A stretch of DNA of 64,000 nucleotides from Aplidium turbinatum (GCA_918807975.1 OU964918.1:1674001-1738000), one strand, 5' to 3'. Numbered from the stretch's first letter, positions 44,850-56,035 are shown. A program made the numbers and translations. The notes: generated by a model from the sequence alone, not told the origin.

Positions 44850-45709
44850 CTGAAAACATTTCAACTTTAAGTTTCGATCAATCAATAAGCAAGAACTCAT
44901 TGTGTTGATGGTGTAGATTCGTATAGTTCAGAGGATATACCATTCCACTCAACTATTTGAACATTTCAATTCCATGATTGTACTGCACCAGAAGAGCACT
45001 TTTTATCACTTATCGCACCAGCAACATATAAATAGTGGCCAGTTCAAATGACCAACTTCACAGACTCTTTATTCTCATTAATTAGTAGAGTGATGTCTAT
45101 GCTATGTTTCCCCTGTCACTAGTACTTTGAATGACTTTAAAGTTTGATTACATTTCCAATGTTAAGTAGTCGGTAGGAAAAACAAACTACCCTGGTTACA
45201 AATAGTTTTGTAAATTAGGCCTACTGATTTAATACAAATGATGGAAGTGCTCCTTCTCAGCTTAGGGTGTGGCCATTCAGTGTGCACTCAAGCAGCCTAA
45301 TTCTATGAGCCTAAGTAAATGAGTGGAATTATGCTGGTGTTGAAAACTTATGGGACAAATCGTGTGGTAAGTTAACAAACAACAATGGGTTCACTTATTT
45401 TCAAGCTGTTGTCGTATCGATGCGCGTATCAAAGTTTAAACAACACTGAACTCAGCGATCAAAACCGTTATAAAGGTAAATGCACGAAAATCAGAATTGC
45501 ACATGAACAATAGCTGCAAAGAAACTATCCTTGCAAATAAAATTATTAAAAAGATGATAAAGTCAGAGAAAAGATAAGGCACTAAAGCACTTCCTCTATG
45601 AGCGATCACGAATCTAAAACTTCAACGAATCATGAAATGACATAAAACCCTTAAGTTTTATGTCCCCGCAAAGAAACTATAGTAAATAGCATTATATTAA
45701 TCTAGTTAC

Positions 45710-45850
45710 TTGGATTAAGACAGGTTTTCCCGCACGGTCCATCACATCTGCACCTCATGGATCCTTCACAATTGTCATCTGTCACGCAATCATCCCCACA
45801 GATCATGTTGTTCTCAAACACATCAATGAAACTGTGTGGTTGACAAGATA
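45710..45850 (-). CDS. CFB: factor B-like exon 4: WAP-like Cys-rich module 2
   Basis: A 141 bp phase 1-1 exon between acceptor CCTTGCAG and donor GTAACT. It encodes ICGDDCVTDDNCEGSMRC followed by RCDGPCGKTCLNP, which fits the WAP four-disulfide core spacing with RCRC in place of KCC. It is clearly related to the module in exon 2 (both end CG-x2-C-x2-P), so one was probably made from the other by exon duplication. Position between two CCPs is unusual for factor B and is the main architectural oddity of this gene. Confidence 0.78.
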
Positions 45851-46259
45851 CTGCAAGGAAATGACTTTCATGTCCAATGAATTACATCAGCCAGATTCAA
45901 TAGCTTGAATACTTTAGTTTATGAAAAGGCTTGCTGTTGTGAAGTGACTTTATCTCTATCTTGTTCAAATAAAAGATACTTTGGGCCTAAATAATTGCAA
46001 GAGGTTATAAGCAACTCTGCAGTTGAAGCTTAAAACTTATTTCTGCATTTTGATATGTATTGAATTTAATGCTTGAGGTTTGATCAACATTTTTGGTCAA
46101 TTGACTTTTTCTGTCCAAAGTATATGCAAATTGCAGTCCTTCTAGCCTTAAAATTTATTTTTATTTTTGTTAATAAACGGCTTTTGTTTATTTTAATTGT
46201 ACACGACAAAATACTAATGCAGCTAAAAATATGTCACAATGCACAAGAAAATAACAGAC

Positions 46260-46478
46260 GTGTACAAACTGTTGTTCCAGTCCATCTTCCTCTTCTGTGG
46301 CAAAAATGCCTCGTTATTGGCCACGCTCGTCTGTATCCAGGTGCACACACATATTCAGCCACGTCGTTGTACAGATAGGAAGGACCGTTCACCGACACGA
46401 GTGAACCGTTGGACAGCTGCCGATGTACGTTGATTTTAAGCATGTTTGCGATGCTTGGAGGCAAGGGGCATGCAATGC
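46260..46478 (-). CDS. CFB: factor B-like exon 3: CCP/sushi domain 1
   Basis: A 219 bp phase 1-1 exon with acceptor CTATTACAG. It encodes a sushi (CCP) domain with the four cysteines in ACPLPPS, YVCAPGY, HFCHRRG and TTVCT and the conserved Trp in GRWTG. It is longer than a usual CCP (about 60 residues) because of an insertion between the first and second Cys that includes an NGS glycosylation sequon. The donor is GTCTGT, a weaker site, chosen because it keeps phase 1 with the next exon. CCPs in factor B mediate contact with C3b. Confidence 0.8.
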
Positions 46479-46574
46479 CTGTAATAGAGGTATATTCTTG
46501 AGCATTGTGAGAAAAAAATAGCAAATCCTGAAATCAACCAAGTCTTGTTTGCAATGTTTTGTTAATCGCAAAAA

Positions 46575-46885
46575 CATATCTAGTAGAATGGATCAAAAAT
46601 GGCAAAATAAAATTTTTCTCAATTTTAATTAGCTAGATATGGCAAAAGTTGCCAATATATCACCAAAACACAATGCAAAAAATTGAAAAGGTTTGAACAA
46701 GCTTTTGATCTCCCCCCGCGACATACAAATTTAGGCACTTATACATACAAGAACTGCATGGCAAAATTTTTTTATATTTTAACTTGCTATGTAGACATGG
46801 CAAAAGGTTCTAATATAACACCAAATACAATAAAAATGTGTGTACGAGTTTTGACTTCACCCTCTTTCAGCATATTAATTTTAAA
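46575..46885 (+). repeat. two related ~120 bp units in the intron before CCP exon 3
   Basis: ATGGCAAAATAAAATTTT...GATATGGCAAAAG...CACCAAAACACAAT and ATGGCAAAATTTTTTT...GACATGGCAAAAGG...CACCAAATACAAT follow each other, offset about 135 bp. They resemble the units at 44335-44620. No coding role. Confidence 0.45.
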
Positions 46886-47280
46886 GTGACTTGGCAGATG
46901 GACCACCCGCGGATCCAACAGGTAAACGCCTATTAACATTCACCATCAGAACGCCGAGAATGGACTCACAAGTTTAAACTTTATATGACAGCATTGACAG
47001 GTGGCCCACTCACAAAGTCACTCCCTATTAATTTATTCGCTCATACATACAAAGACTGCAAGCAATATAGGCTAATAAACAGTTACAAATTGAAGTGAGT
47101 AAAGTCACGTTTAGACTCAAATGTTGGGAATAACTGACGAAAAGAAATTCGGCACGAATGAAGCCGTCTCAATATTTCGGTCCACAAACTGCTTTAGATG
47201 TGTCGGTAATCAGCTTCAGGAGCCTTTCAACAGCTTGCGTGTGACATGGAAAGTTGGGAAAAATACAGTGGGAGTCACAT
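46886..47280. other. intron sequence, nothing recognised
   Basis: Stretch between the short repeats and the SINE; no feature visible. Confidence 0.35.
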
Positions 47281-47598
47281 TTTGTTTTGTTTGTTTGTTT
47301 GTTTATCTTTATCCTGCATTGCGGGAAAGCGGACTTAGCGCTATGCATCTGTGTACGCCTTCCGACGTACACCTGACCCACGCTGCAGCCGACGACAATG
47401 TCTGTTTCCGGTTGTCTACTCTACTTAAGACTTAAATTTGGTACTACACTACCCAATACTCGAAATCGATCACTGGGTAGAGGTAATTATGGTAAAGTTT
47501 CTTGCCCAGAGAAACAACAGCAAGTGCGGGTGGCTGGAGTCAAACATGCAGGCTCTCGACTGCGAGCCCAACGCGCTAAGCACTCGGCCACTGCTGCC
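47281..47598 (-). repeat. tRNA-derived SINE with CAAA tail
   Basis: Minus strand begins GGCAGCAGTGGCCGAGTGC (A box TGGCCGAGTGCTTAGC) and has a B-box-like GTTTGACTCC 45 bp later, as in type II tRNA-like SINEs. A ~230 bp body follows, ending in TAAA(CAAA)n at 47281-47306. Length (about 318 bp) and layout are typical for a tRNA SINE. Target duplication not identified. Confidence 0.75.
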
Positions 47599-48007
47599 GA
47601 TCTATCATCTATCATGATGAATTGCCGGTGCTCAGTATCCGTCATTGTTTTAATTACAAGAAGCTTTGTGGTAGGAAGATCTATCCAGTTGATCAATTCG
47701 AAGTATTTCACTGCATCAAAAGCTTTGCGAGAACTTTAAATTTTCGTATTTTTCCGCTGGGTTTTGCATCTCTACAACGGCTTTCATCACTCTACGCAGG
47801 CCTAGTTCTCGAATATGTGGGTAAGTTATCATAGCCAAAATTATATTTTCCAGATGAGCGAAGTATGAGTTGCGGTGTATAACTGGGTAGATAATTTTCT
47901 TGTGCTTCTGACTACGATATCGTGATGTGGTTATCATTTGGTGAAAGAACATAACCAATGCTTGCAATTTCTCATACGAATTTTTATCGTTGACATATAA
48001 TCTAAGG

Positions 48008-48768
48008 CAGTGGTTCTCAACCTATTTGTCTTGGTGGACCCATTTTGGTGCCTTCGAAGCGGTCGCGGACCCCTAAAAATTTATATTTGAAATTTTGGTA
48101 TATCCGCGTCTCGTTATGGAATCATATGTTACATAAATTTCGAAGCAACACACCAAGAGGAATTTTCTAAATTCGCAACGCCCTTGACAATTGATGAGAT
48201 TGACGAAAGGTATGTTATGACTTATGAGCTATATGTTGGCACACAGGATCAAACATCAGCAATCTATATGCTCATTTGACGTTTTTCTATAAATTTTTTT
48301 CAAAAGTAAAGATACGGTAGAAATTTTGCGACCGTTACAGAAAACTTCTCCCATTTTTCATTTGTAATCATTCTTAGTTATAATCACAGTCATTGCAAAA
48401 TTGTGAGTGGTAATAAACTGCTGACTAACATTTTCATTCCCAAGTTAATCATTGATCAACAATCTGCTGTCTCAAAAGAATTAAGCTAAATATAGCCAAT
48501 ATAACCTTATTAAAAGGTTTAAATCATTTATATGATATGTTTTAGTAAAGAAAAAAACCTTTGTATAATGTTCTTTGAAATTTCAAACGACGCACCAGTT
48601 CGTTGCTACTTACAGTTTGAGTATCACGGTTAATACATAAACAAAGCACAAACAATTTTAAAGTTTGCAATTTATCAATCAAGCTGAAAACTCGGAAACT
48701 TTCACGGACCCCTAGAAAGCGCTTCACGGACCCCTTGGGGTCCGCGGACCCCCGGTTGAGAACCACTG
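48008..48768. mobile_element. hAT-type MITE, 761 bp, with 8 bp target duplication
   Basis: Starts CAGTGGTTCTCAACC and ends GGTTGAGAACCACTG, the classic hAT terminal repeat. ATCTAAGG occurs at 48000-48007 and again at 48769-48776, an exact 8 bp duplication. Further inward the ends share GCGGACCCC motifs in inverse. There is no transposase. Located in the intron between exons 2 and 3. Confidence 0.95.
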
Positions 48769-49380
48769 ATCTAAGGGTTCTATTAATTAGCTCTATAGTC
48801 AGCCATCGTGAGTATCTGAGTGATTCAAGCATCCTGGGTTGTCAAAACTGTGCAGTCAAACTGGTACGCTAAATGGTGAAGATTGATGAAAGGAAGCACC
48901 AAGTAATAATAAAACTAGGCCATCGCCCAGTGGGGTTACCGGTTGGCTACTAGTCTAAGTTAACTGTCTTTTAATCTGTAATAAGCGCAGATAACTTTTA
49001 TTAAACTTGGTGGAAATTGCAGTGCAAGCAAATTCCAATAATTGTACTACAAAGCTTCTATTATATCTGAAATTCTTTTGAAGAATCAAATGCTGCATCA
49101 GCTAATTGCTGAGATGCACAAACAAGTATTTTAGCCATGGTGATAAAACGGCCAATTGTATCTGTTTAAACACAATTCGCTTATTTTGACATCATAAAAA
49201 GCATAAGTGAGTCACACAGGGTTTATACTCTTGAACAATTTTGTGGGAGACTTTCTCGAACCCGATTATTAGGGAAATTAAAACCTTGCGGGGGGGTGAT
49301 CAAAAATTGTCAAAACCCCAAAAAATTTGCATGTATGTTATTATGGGTATTTCGCACCTTTTTGACATACTAGCGTAAAA

Positions 49381-49979
49381 CCCTTTGAAGGTTGGGGGCT
49401 GTCAATTCAACTTTTTTGTATCAACAGTTGTATCTCTAAAACCACTGAGGCTGCGACTACGAGATTTCTTGACTTTTTCTTCACCTCTATTGAGTTGAAA
49501 TTTTGAGTGAATAAAGGTTATAAATTGAGAGATTTAAGAAGGCATTTATCAGCACATCCTCTGAAATATTTCATATTCTATTGTTCAAAATTTTCCCACC
49601 AGCTGGATGAAAGTAATTAATTTAGCCCTCCTAACTGTTTCACAGCGTGAAGGGAATTGGCTGTATGTAAAATTATGTAAAAAAATGTTAATCACAACAT
49701 TGCAATGCATGTTCTTCATTACTCTACCAAAAATAATGTGTAAGCTCACGCTACAACTACAGTGTCATAAGTCACTTCAACATTTCAATGTATATGAGCA
49801 GTCCTAAAATTCACATAGATTTAATTTTCGGATATGCTCAGCGTGAATGCATTTACAAAGTGAATTCCAAATTTTGAAACCGTGCCTTAAAAAATAACAG
49901 AGATATCACTCCTAAAGCAAAAGAAGAATCGACAGCCCCCCAAACTGAGCAAGACTCCAGGAGCCCAACCTTCTAAGGG
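49381..49979. mobile_element. MITE family with CCCTTWGAAGG ends, full copy, 599 bp
   Basis: Left end CCCTTTGAAGGTTGGG, right end the inverse of CCCTTAGAAGGTTGGG, so terminal repeats of about 16 bp. TTAA follows the right end (49980-49983); the left flank GTAAAA is not a clean TTAA. Its right half equals 14418-14745 (inverted) and its left half equals 23750-24027 (inverted). No coding capacity. Confidence 0.75.
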
Positions 49980-50021
49980 TTAACAAAATAAAAAATTTGG
50001 ATATTTTGATCCACCCTGATA

Positions 50022-50580
50022 TCTAGTGACTCTGCAACTGGACAGCACCTGCTGGACAACATGGTTGGATTTATTTATTGTCGCTCTACAACTGCTAAGG
50101 TATTTTAGAGACAGGGCTCGTTTTTTAAATTTTGTGTCAGATTTACGTTGTCATCACATTGCACCCGACTTGTTTTCACTGCGTTATGCAAGAAAGAACA
50201 CAATCGATACCGTTTTTAAAGTCTTCAGTTTGACCTTACCGGGAATCGATCTAAGATCTACCAGCACGAGGACCGAAAGCGATGAACACTCGGCCACTGA
50301 ACTGATGCTACTGGACAACAACAAACATTAAATTTTTGACTCGAAATGTTTCCATTCTTTCTAAAGGCCGTTCCTCGTTTTATCATCAGTAGGCTACTAG
50401 TCTTCTTTATCCGACTTTCGTTCCAACTCAAAGAATTCTCAAGTTATTGTTTTGCATTGTAGGCTACGTTGTATCTGGCTGCAAATCTATACATGTCAGA
50501 GAGTTCGTACACTTCTATGTGCAGTGAAACTTTCATTGATTTAACAAAAATTTGCTTGCTTGCTTGCAAAATTTTGTGAA
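50022..50580 (-). repeat. tandem duplication unit 1 with tRNA-like core
   Basis: About 560 bp repeated directly at 50597-51130. Each unit has, on the minus strand, a tRNA-like core with A-box-like AGTGGCCGAGTG and B-box-like AGATCGATTCC (50241-50315). Shared blocks include GTCGCTCTACA, CTGCTAAGGTATTTT and TTGCATTGTAGGCTACGTTG. Confidence 0.75.
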
Positions 50581-50596
50581 TCAAAAAAACATAGTC

Positions 50597-51130
50597 CAGT
50601 GGCTCTGCAACTGGACAAAACCTGTTGGATAACGAGGTTGGGCTGATCCATTTATTGTCGCTCTACAGCTGCTAAGGTATTTTGGCGACAGATTTCGTTT
50701 TTTATATTACATCAGACTTAAGCTGTCATGACAGTGTACCGGAATTGCACTGCGTTATGCGAGAAAGAATACAATCGATACCGTTTTTACAGTTTGCGGC
50801 TTGACCCGACCTGGAATCGATCTAAGATCTACCAGCACGAGAACCGATGATAATAACCACTCGGCCACTGAACTAATGCTACTGGACAACAACAAACATG
50901 CATTAAATTTTAGACGGAGTATTTTCGATTTTTTCCAAAGACCGTTCCTCGTTTCACATTTTCGTAGGCTACCTGTTTATCTTTATCCGAGTTTTGTTCA
51001 ACTCAAAACATTCTTAAATTATTGTTTTGCATTGTAGGCTACGTTGTATCTGGCTGTAAATTTAGACATAGCAGAGAGTTTGTACACTTCTATGTGCAGT
51101 AAAAGTTTTATTGATTTAATACAGTAGCAA
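50597..51130 (-). repeat. tandem duplication unit 2 with tRNA-like core
   Basis: Second unit, about 85 percent identical to 50022-50580. The tRNA-like core is at about 50812-50885. The pair suggests either a local duplication of a SINE-containing segment or two insertions of a long tRNA-headed repeat. Confidence 0.75.
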
Positions 51131-51584
51131 TAGCAGACGAACTTAAAAAACACAATATAAATACAGATACAAGGTGTAGGAAATTTTCAGTGGGAAACAA
51201 GAAGGTTGCAGTCTAACAAACGTGTAACTAAAAATTTTCAGATACTCACTGGCTAAGTCTATCATAAAACTAGTGGTGTTCAAGTAGTTTTTTAAATAAT
51301 AACATAACTGATTAGCCTGAATTCTCACTGCATGCGAACAATGACAGTTCTTTTCACTTCCATAAAGTTTACATTGTTGTGAAGCTATTACAAAATCTTT
51401 AAATGTTTGCAAGGACTCCACAACACACAGTTTGGAAGAATTAATTCCAGAAGTGAGTGATGTTAATAGAGGACAATTCTACTGCACAAACCAAACGAAA
51501 TAATCTCAATAAAAAAAGCAATCAAACTGTTTGTAACAATAAAATTTCTATCAATGAAATGAAAGAACAATGACGCCATTTCCA

Positions 51585-51796
51585 AATATCCCATCATATT
51601 AAACCCAAAAGTCAATTGACCTTTGGTAATTTTGAGGCTTAAACCCTGCTTCATTTCTTGTTTTTATTTGCAAATAGTTCATTAATAGTTTGCACTATTT
51701 GCGATAACATATCATGCGAAAATTTGATTTCGAATTCATTAGAAGATGCTATCCAATCCAAATCATTTTGCTATTTTGAACCAACAATGTAGCTTT
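51585..51796 (+). repeat. local duplicate segment B (copy 1)
   Basis: Shares CCATCATATTAAAC, GACCTTTGGTAATT, CATTTCTTGTTTTTATTTGC, TTCATTAGAAGATGCTATCC and CAACAATGTAGCTTTTATT with 54733-54965. The LINE at 51797-53440 begins where this copy ends and the other copy continues uninterrupted. Confidence 0.75.
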
Positions 51797-53440
51797 TATT
51801 TTGTTTGTCGTATCCAGGCTTACACCCGGTGATTGAAGATATACATTAAGTGAGGCGGGAAGGCAAGGAAGCCGATCTTCGTGTCCACCTTCTTCTTCTT
51901 CTTCAATTTCCTTGCCTGAACCAGGCATCGACGTCCTCAGATGAATAATTAGACCAAATGTTCCTGTTATATGTTGCATGGATGATTGTTTCTGTCTTGT
52001 CGTTAAATTGTTCCAGATGTGTTTGTCTTTGTCTGCCAGGTGCCCGCTTTCCAAATATTTTATCAGTTGAAGAGAGATGCTCCAGTTTTTGCTTTCTTAT
52101 TACATGGCCGAGAAATTTGTATTGTCTGGTTTTCATACTTTACAACAGAGCTCTTGTTTGATCCACTAGGTGTAAAATTTCTTTATTTGTTTTCTTTGCC
52201 AGCCATGAAATGTGTTGCATTCTGCGGAAACACCACATTTCAAAAGCATTAATTTTTTCAGCCATTTTTGTTGAAATATTCCAGGTTTCAGAGTTGTAAT
52301 GAAAAACAGGATAAATGTAGCATTTTAAAACTCTAAACCTTGTCTTAAAGGAGATATTTTTATTGCAAAGGATTGGTTTCATTTGTTGGAAGCTTGCTTT
52401 TGCTTGGGCTGTTCTTATGTTGAGCTCAGTCTTGTCTCTTGCATCCCAATTCACCATAGTACCGAGGTATTTGAATTTTTGGACCTGTTTAAGAATTGTT
52501 CCATTAACTGATAAATTACAAATAGGAGTTTCGGTTTCTTTTTTCTTTGTTATGACCATTGTTTCTGTTTTCTTTTATTTAGTTCCATGTCAAATATCTT
52601 GCTTTTCGTACACACAATATCTAATATGTTCTGCAGTTTTACGTCCGAGTCGGCTATCAAAACGGTGTCGTCAGCATATTGTATGTGGTTAATGTTGTTT
52701 CCTCCAATACTAATACACTAATACCTCTTTCATCTTCAATATATCTTAAAATTATTTCGCTGTATAATGAGAAAAGGTCGCGTGATAGCACACAACCTTG
52801 TCTTACTCCTTTCTGAATGGGCGTGTAGTCACTGCAGTCATCATTAATCCTGATAGCAGCTGATTGTTCGTAATATAAATTTTGAATGATTCTTAGATCT
52901 TTGTCGTCATTTCCAATTCGGTTGAGCATGCATAACATTTCATTGTGTTGAACTCTATCAAAATTTTTTTTATAGTCGATGAAGCACAAGTACAGGTCTT
53001 TTTGCATTTCGATTGATCTTTGAGCGAGGTTTTTCAGAATGAAAACCGCCTTCCTTGTTCCTTTATCAGGCATAAACCCATATTGGCATTCGTTTATTTC
53101 TGGGTGTAATTTGTTTCTAACTCTGTTCATGATGACTCTTAGCAGTAGTTTAATGATATGGGACATCAGACTAATTGTGCAATGTTCTTCGCATTCTCTT
53201 GTGCCTGGCTTCTTCGGGATTGTAATGAAAATAGATTTTGTCATATCAGTTGGAATTTCACCGGTGTCTTATATTTTGTTGAAGAGTGCGTGGAGTACGT
53301 CGATGCCAATGTTATCTAGTGCTTTTATTATTTCAATGCTTAATTCATCTGGGCCTTCAGGCATGGCTTCAGGCTGGTCCACCTTCAGGCATGTCTTTAA
53401 GTGTCCTGCCAGAGACACAGCCGTATGCTCTTGAGCGGGA
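51797..53440 (-). mobile_element. 5'-truncated LINE (reverse transcriptase of endonuclease-type LINE)
   Basis: Leftward reading: EAMPEGPDELSIEIIKAL near 53360, FITIPKKPGTRECEEHCTIS near 53220, YGFMPDKGTRKAVFILKNL, LCFIDYKKNFDRVQHNEML (first catalytic Asp) near 52980, GVRQGCVLSRDLFSLYSE near 52800, then after the YADD region a thumb block FKYLGTMVNWDARDKTELN near 52460, CYIYPVFHYNSETWNIS, and HVIRKQKLEHL near 52100. It ends near 51797 in a CAAACAAAA-type tail. Several frameshifts; dead copy. The N-terminal endonuclease is missing. Confidence 0.85.
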
Positions 53441-53610
53441 TTTTATTATACAATGCAACAAAAAATTTGAGTTTGTTTCTCGGCAGCATATTATAACAAG
53501 AATTGACAGCGATAAACACCGTGTTTCGCCCAATGACTGGACTCGTCAGTATCGCACCACTAACTCATGCCACAAAGGGTTTCGACCACCGCTTTGACCA
53601 GTCAGTTTAA

Positions 53611-54428
53611 CCGTACCTGTTACTGGCGTACACCCTGTGGTCTCGCCCTCTGCTAATTCAGCAATTTCACATAGAAGCAGTGACGCTAGAAACCTGAGAT
53701 TTCTTGACTTTTACTTTTTTTTCTTGCCCCAATATTTAATCCCGATTATGTTGATATCGGATAATTGTGAAGTTCACAATAAACCTTTTGTCACAGCCAG
53801 TTATGAAATGCAAGAAATTTGCTGAAATTCAATAGCTTGATTGACGGTTTACTATTAGCGTGCGGTTTCATTTTGTGTCTGTCAGTCATAACACGACCGC
53901 GCTAAAATTCCATTTCCTACCCAGGCGTCAAAATCCGTCATTTTTACATTAATTCAACGTCGATTTTGCTGTCTGGGTAGGGAGTCGGTCTCTGACGCTA
54001 TACGAGCCATTCTTTGCTGGCAGACATCAATTAGGAAGGTAATTTGTTATTGGCGCAAATTGCTTTGTAGTGCACAAAGTGCATGGAATACTGTTTGCAC
54101 CGAAACGGAAAAACAAAATTGATGAAATTTTGTGTTCAATGCAAAAAGACTTTCAAAATAAAATGTGAACTTAGAAATTTGAAAAAGAAATGGCGACAAT
54201 AGGTCAAAAACCCAGTCTTTATCACTTTATCTACCTAAAATACACAATCACGAATATGTTTTGCGAAATAAATTGATTGAAGTGATAGATAAGGCTTTTG
54301 ACCAACGGCATACTTTTCCCGTTGTTATTTGATATAAGCCGATGGAGTAATTAGCAATAAGAGAGACGTAGACCTGATGGTCTTGGCCAGTAACTCTTGC
54401 CGCCAAAAGGAAGCAGTAACAGATACGG
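53611..54428. mobile_element. TTAA MITE, 818 bp (copy 2)
   Basis: TTAA at 53607-53610 and 54429-54432; ends CCGTACCTGTTACTGG and the inverse of CCGTATCTGTTACTGC. Same family and orientation as 29047-29865. The flanks 53477-53532 and 54433-54484 are inverted copies of each other (GGCGAAACACG, GCTGTCAATTCTTG), so the MITE sits at the centre of an older inverted repeat. Confidence 0.85.
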
Positions 54429-54643
54429 TTAAGGCGAAACACGATGTCGAGTGCTGTCAATTCTTGCTACAATCGGTTGCCGAGAAGCATATAGTTGATT
54501 GGATGGTATAAATGGCTAACGTGGAAGCTACACCGTTATGGCTAGCGATTCGCAATTGCTCGCTGTACCTGTGAGTGCTTAGCCTTGAGCTGATAGCCAG
54601 AAAGAACGCTCCTTTCTTCACAAACAATTTGAGATTAGTTATA

Positions 54644-54730
54644 GCCTGAGGTGCAAACTTGTGATTTGAACAAGCAACTGATTAATCTGCAGAAACTTGC
54701 AACAAACATTTTCTACCGAGCTAGCATCCC
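54644..54730 (+). repeat. short direct repeat (copy 1)
   Basis: GCCTGAGGTGCAAACTTGTG and CTGATTAATCTGCAGAAACT recur at 54994-55078, about 350 bp apart. Confidence 0.7.
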
Positions 54731-54732
54731 AT

Positions 54733-54965
54733 CATATTAAACTCAAAGGTCCGTTGACCTTTGGTAATTCTCGTAATAAAACGTTTGGAAATTTTGAGGT
54801 TTAAACGCTGTTTCATTTCTTGTTTTTATTTGCTAATGATTCTTTAATAGTTTGCATTATTTACAATAACATATCATGCAGAAATTTTATTTTGAGTTCA
54901 TTAGAAGATGCTATCCAATTCATTTATTTGTTCGTTTGTTGAAACAACAATGTAGCTTTTATTAA
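54733..54965 (+). repeat. local duplicate segment B (copy 2)
   Basis: About 230 bp similar to 51585-51796, without the LINE. It continues TAAGTGCAACAAACATTT, giving the empty-site counterpart of the LINE insertion. Confidence 0.75.
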
Positions 54966-54993
54966 GTGCAACAAACATTTTGATATTTAGTTA

Positions 54994-55078
54994 TGGCCTG
55001 AGGTGCAAACTTGTGGTTTGAACAAGCAACTGATTAATCTGCAGAAACTTGCAATAAACATTTTCTACATTGCAGATA
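54994..55078 (+). repeat. short direct repeat (copy 2)
   Basis: Second copy of the 54644-54730 segment, about 97 percent identical. Confidence 0.7.
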
Positions 55079-55179
55079 TAAATATAGACATGGTTAAATG
55101 TGCATTTTCTGCTGGTGAAACCCATGCTAAAAATATAGTTTTTATAATGTGGAATTCCCTGTTAAGTTCGTTCAAAAGA

Positions 55180-55389
55180 ATGGAAATATTTGCGGTAGCT
55201 TTGTTAACGTTAATTGTTTATACATATTGTTGTAAATCTTCATTGCCGCACTTGAAGTTTACACAATCAAGCACAGGGAATTCTTTACGATGTGAGTGCT
55301 GTATGTGTGAAACTGAAAACTATGCATTACCAGCCAATGATCATCATAAATCTTGCAGGGGAGAAGCAGAGGGTCAAGGTTTGCATTAA
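55180..55389 (+). CDS. possible first exon of a small Cys-rich secreted or membrane protein
   Basis: From the ATG at 55180 the plus strand reads MEIFAVALLTLIVYTYCCKS, a signal-peptide-like or membrane-anchor segment, followed by a Cys-rich block CECCMCETENYALPAN and C. The frame continues to a stop after 55389; GGTCAAG|GTTTGC near 55378 could be a donor. I do not recognise the family and found no second exon. It lies within the second intron of the factor B-like gene, on the opposite strand. A chance open frame cannot be excluded. Confidence 0.25.
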   Translation: MEIFAVALLTLIVYTYCCKSSLPHLKFTQSSTGNSLRCECCMCETENYALPANDHHKSCRGEAEGQGLH

Positions 55390-55885
55390 TATTAAATGTA
55401 ACTTTTTAGGATTTAAGGTCTCTTTATTGACCAAAGCAACAAAAGAGATTCGTCATCCATGCAATTAGAGAACATCTTTAATACAAATAAAAAACAGAAT
55501 GTAAAATGCGGAAGTAAATTTAATTTTAAGATGAAGATAATCAGTTCTCAAGACGATGAACGATCAGTTCTCGAGACAATTGCTGAAACATGATTTATTT
55601 TGCGGATGTGTTTTTTGTTTTTGTTTTGAACAATTCCCTGCAGAACCCAAAAATGAAATTGTAGTCAAATTCTCAATTTTTTTTTAAACGTGTATTTCAA
55701 TTAACACAAAATATTTAGTCCTAGATTTCACTTTTATGCAAATTTATAGCATTGGGTTATATAGGGTCAATTGGAAGTATTTTTGTACATTCCTAAAATC
55801 TTTGTTGCGTATATACAAAATAGGGTGCAACCGAGAACTGTATTTTTACACAACAGCTTTATCGATGGATTGAAACTTGTCTTAC

Positions 55886-56035
55886 TTGGATCAAAGCAAG
55901 AATATCCGCATTCCTGGTCGCACAAACATCTCCTCTCACTTCCACATCCATCATTAGTTGATGAGCATGATCGTCTGCGGCATGGGGGTCTCCCAACAGC
56001 GAGAGCTGCTCCAAGGTTCTTTGTGGGACATTGAA
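55886..56035 (-). CDS. CFB: factor B-like exon 2: WAP-like Cys-rich module 1
   Basis: This 150 bp exon starts and ends in phase 1 with donor GTAAGA. It encodes QCPTKNLGAALAVGRPPC and then CSSTNDGCGSERRC, LCDQECGYSCFDP. The spacing C-x5-D-type, RC-x-C, CG-x2-C, xP follows the WAP four-disulfide core (as in elafin), except that the usual KCC pair is RCLC. The acceptor (…ACATAAAG) has a poor pyrimidine tract, so the left exon edge is the least certain. A second module of the same type lies at 45710-45850. A role as protease-inhibitor-like or binding module is inference from the WAP family. Confidence 0.7.

Noticed and set aside
45710-45850. LDL receptor class A domain in the factor B-like gene
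   Set aside because: LDLa modules are reported in ascidian Bf, but the Cys spacing here (C-x5-C, RC-x-C, CG-x2-C-x2-P) fits WAP and lacks the LDLa acidic DCxDxSDE motif.
47398-47739. 113-codon plus-strand frame
   Set aside because: It overlaps the tRNA-derived SINE and has no domain character.
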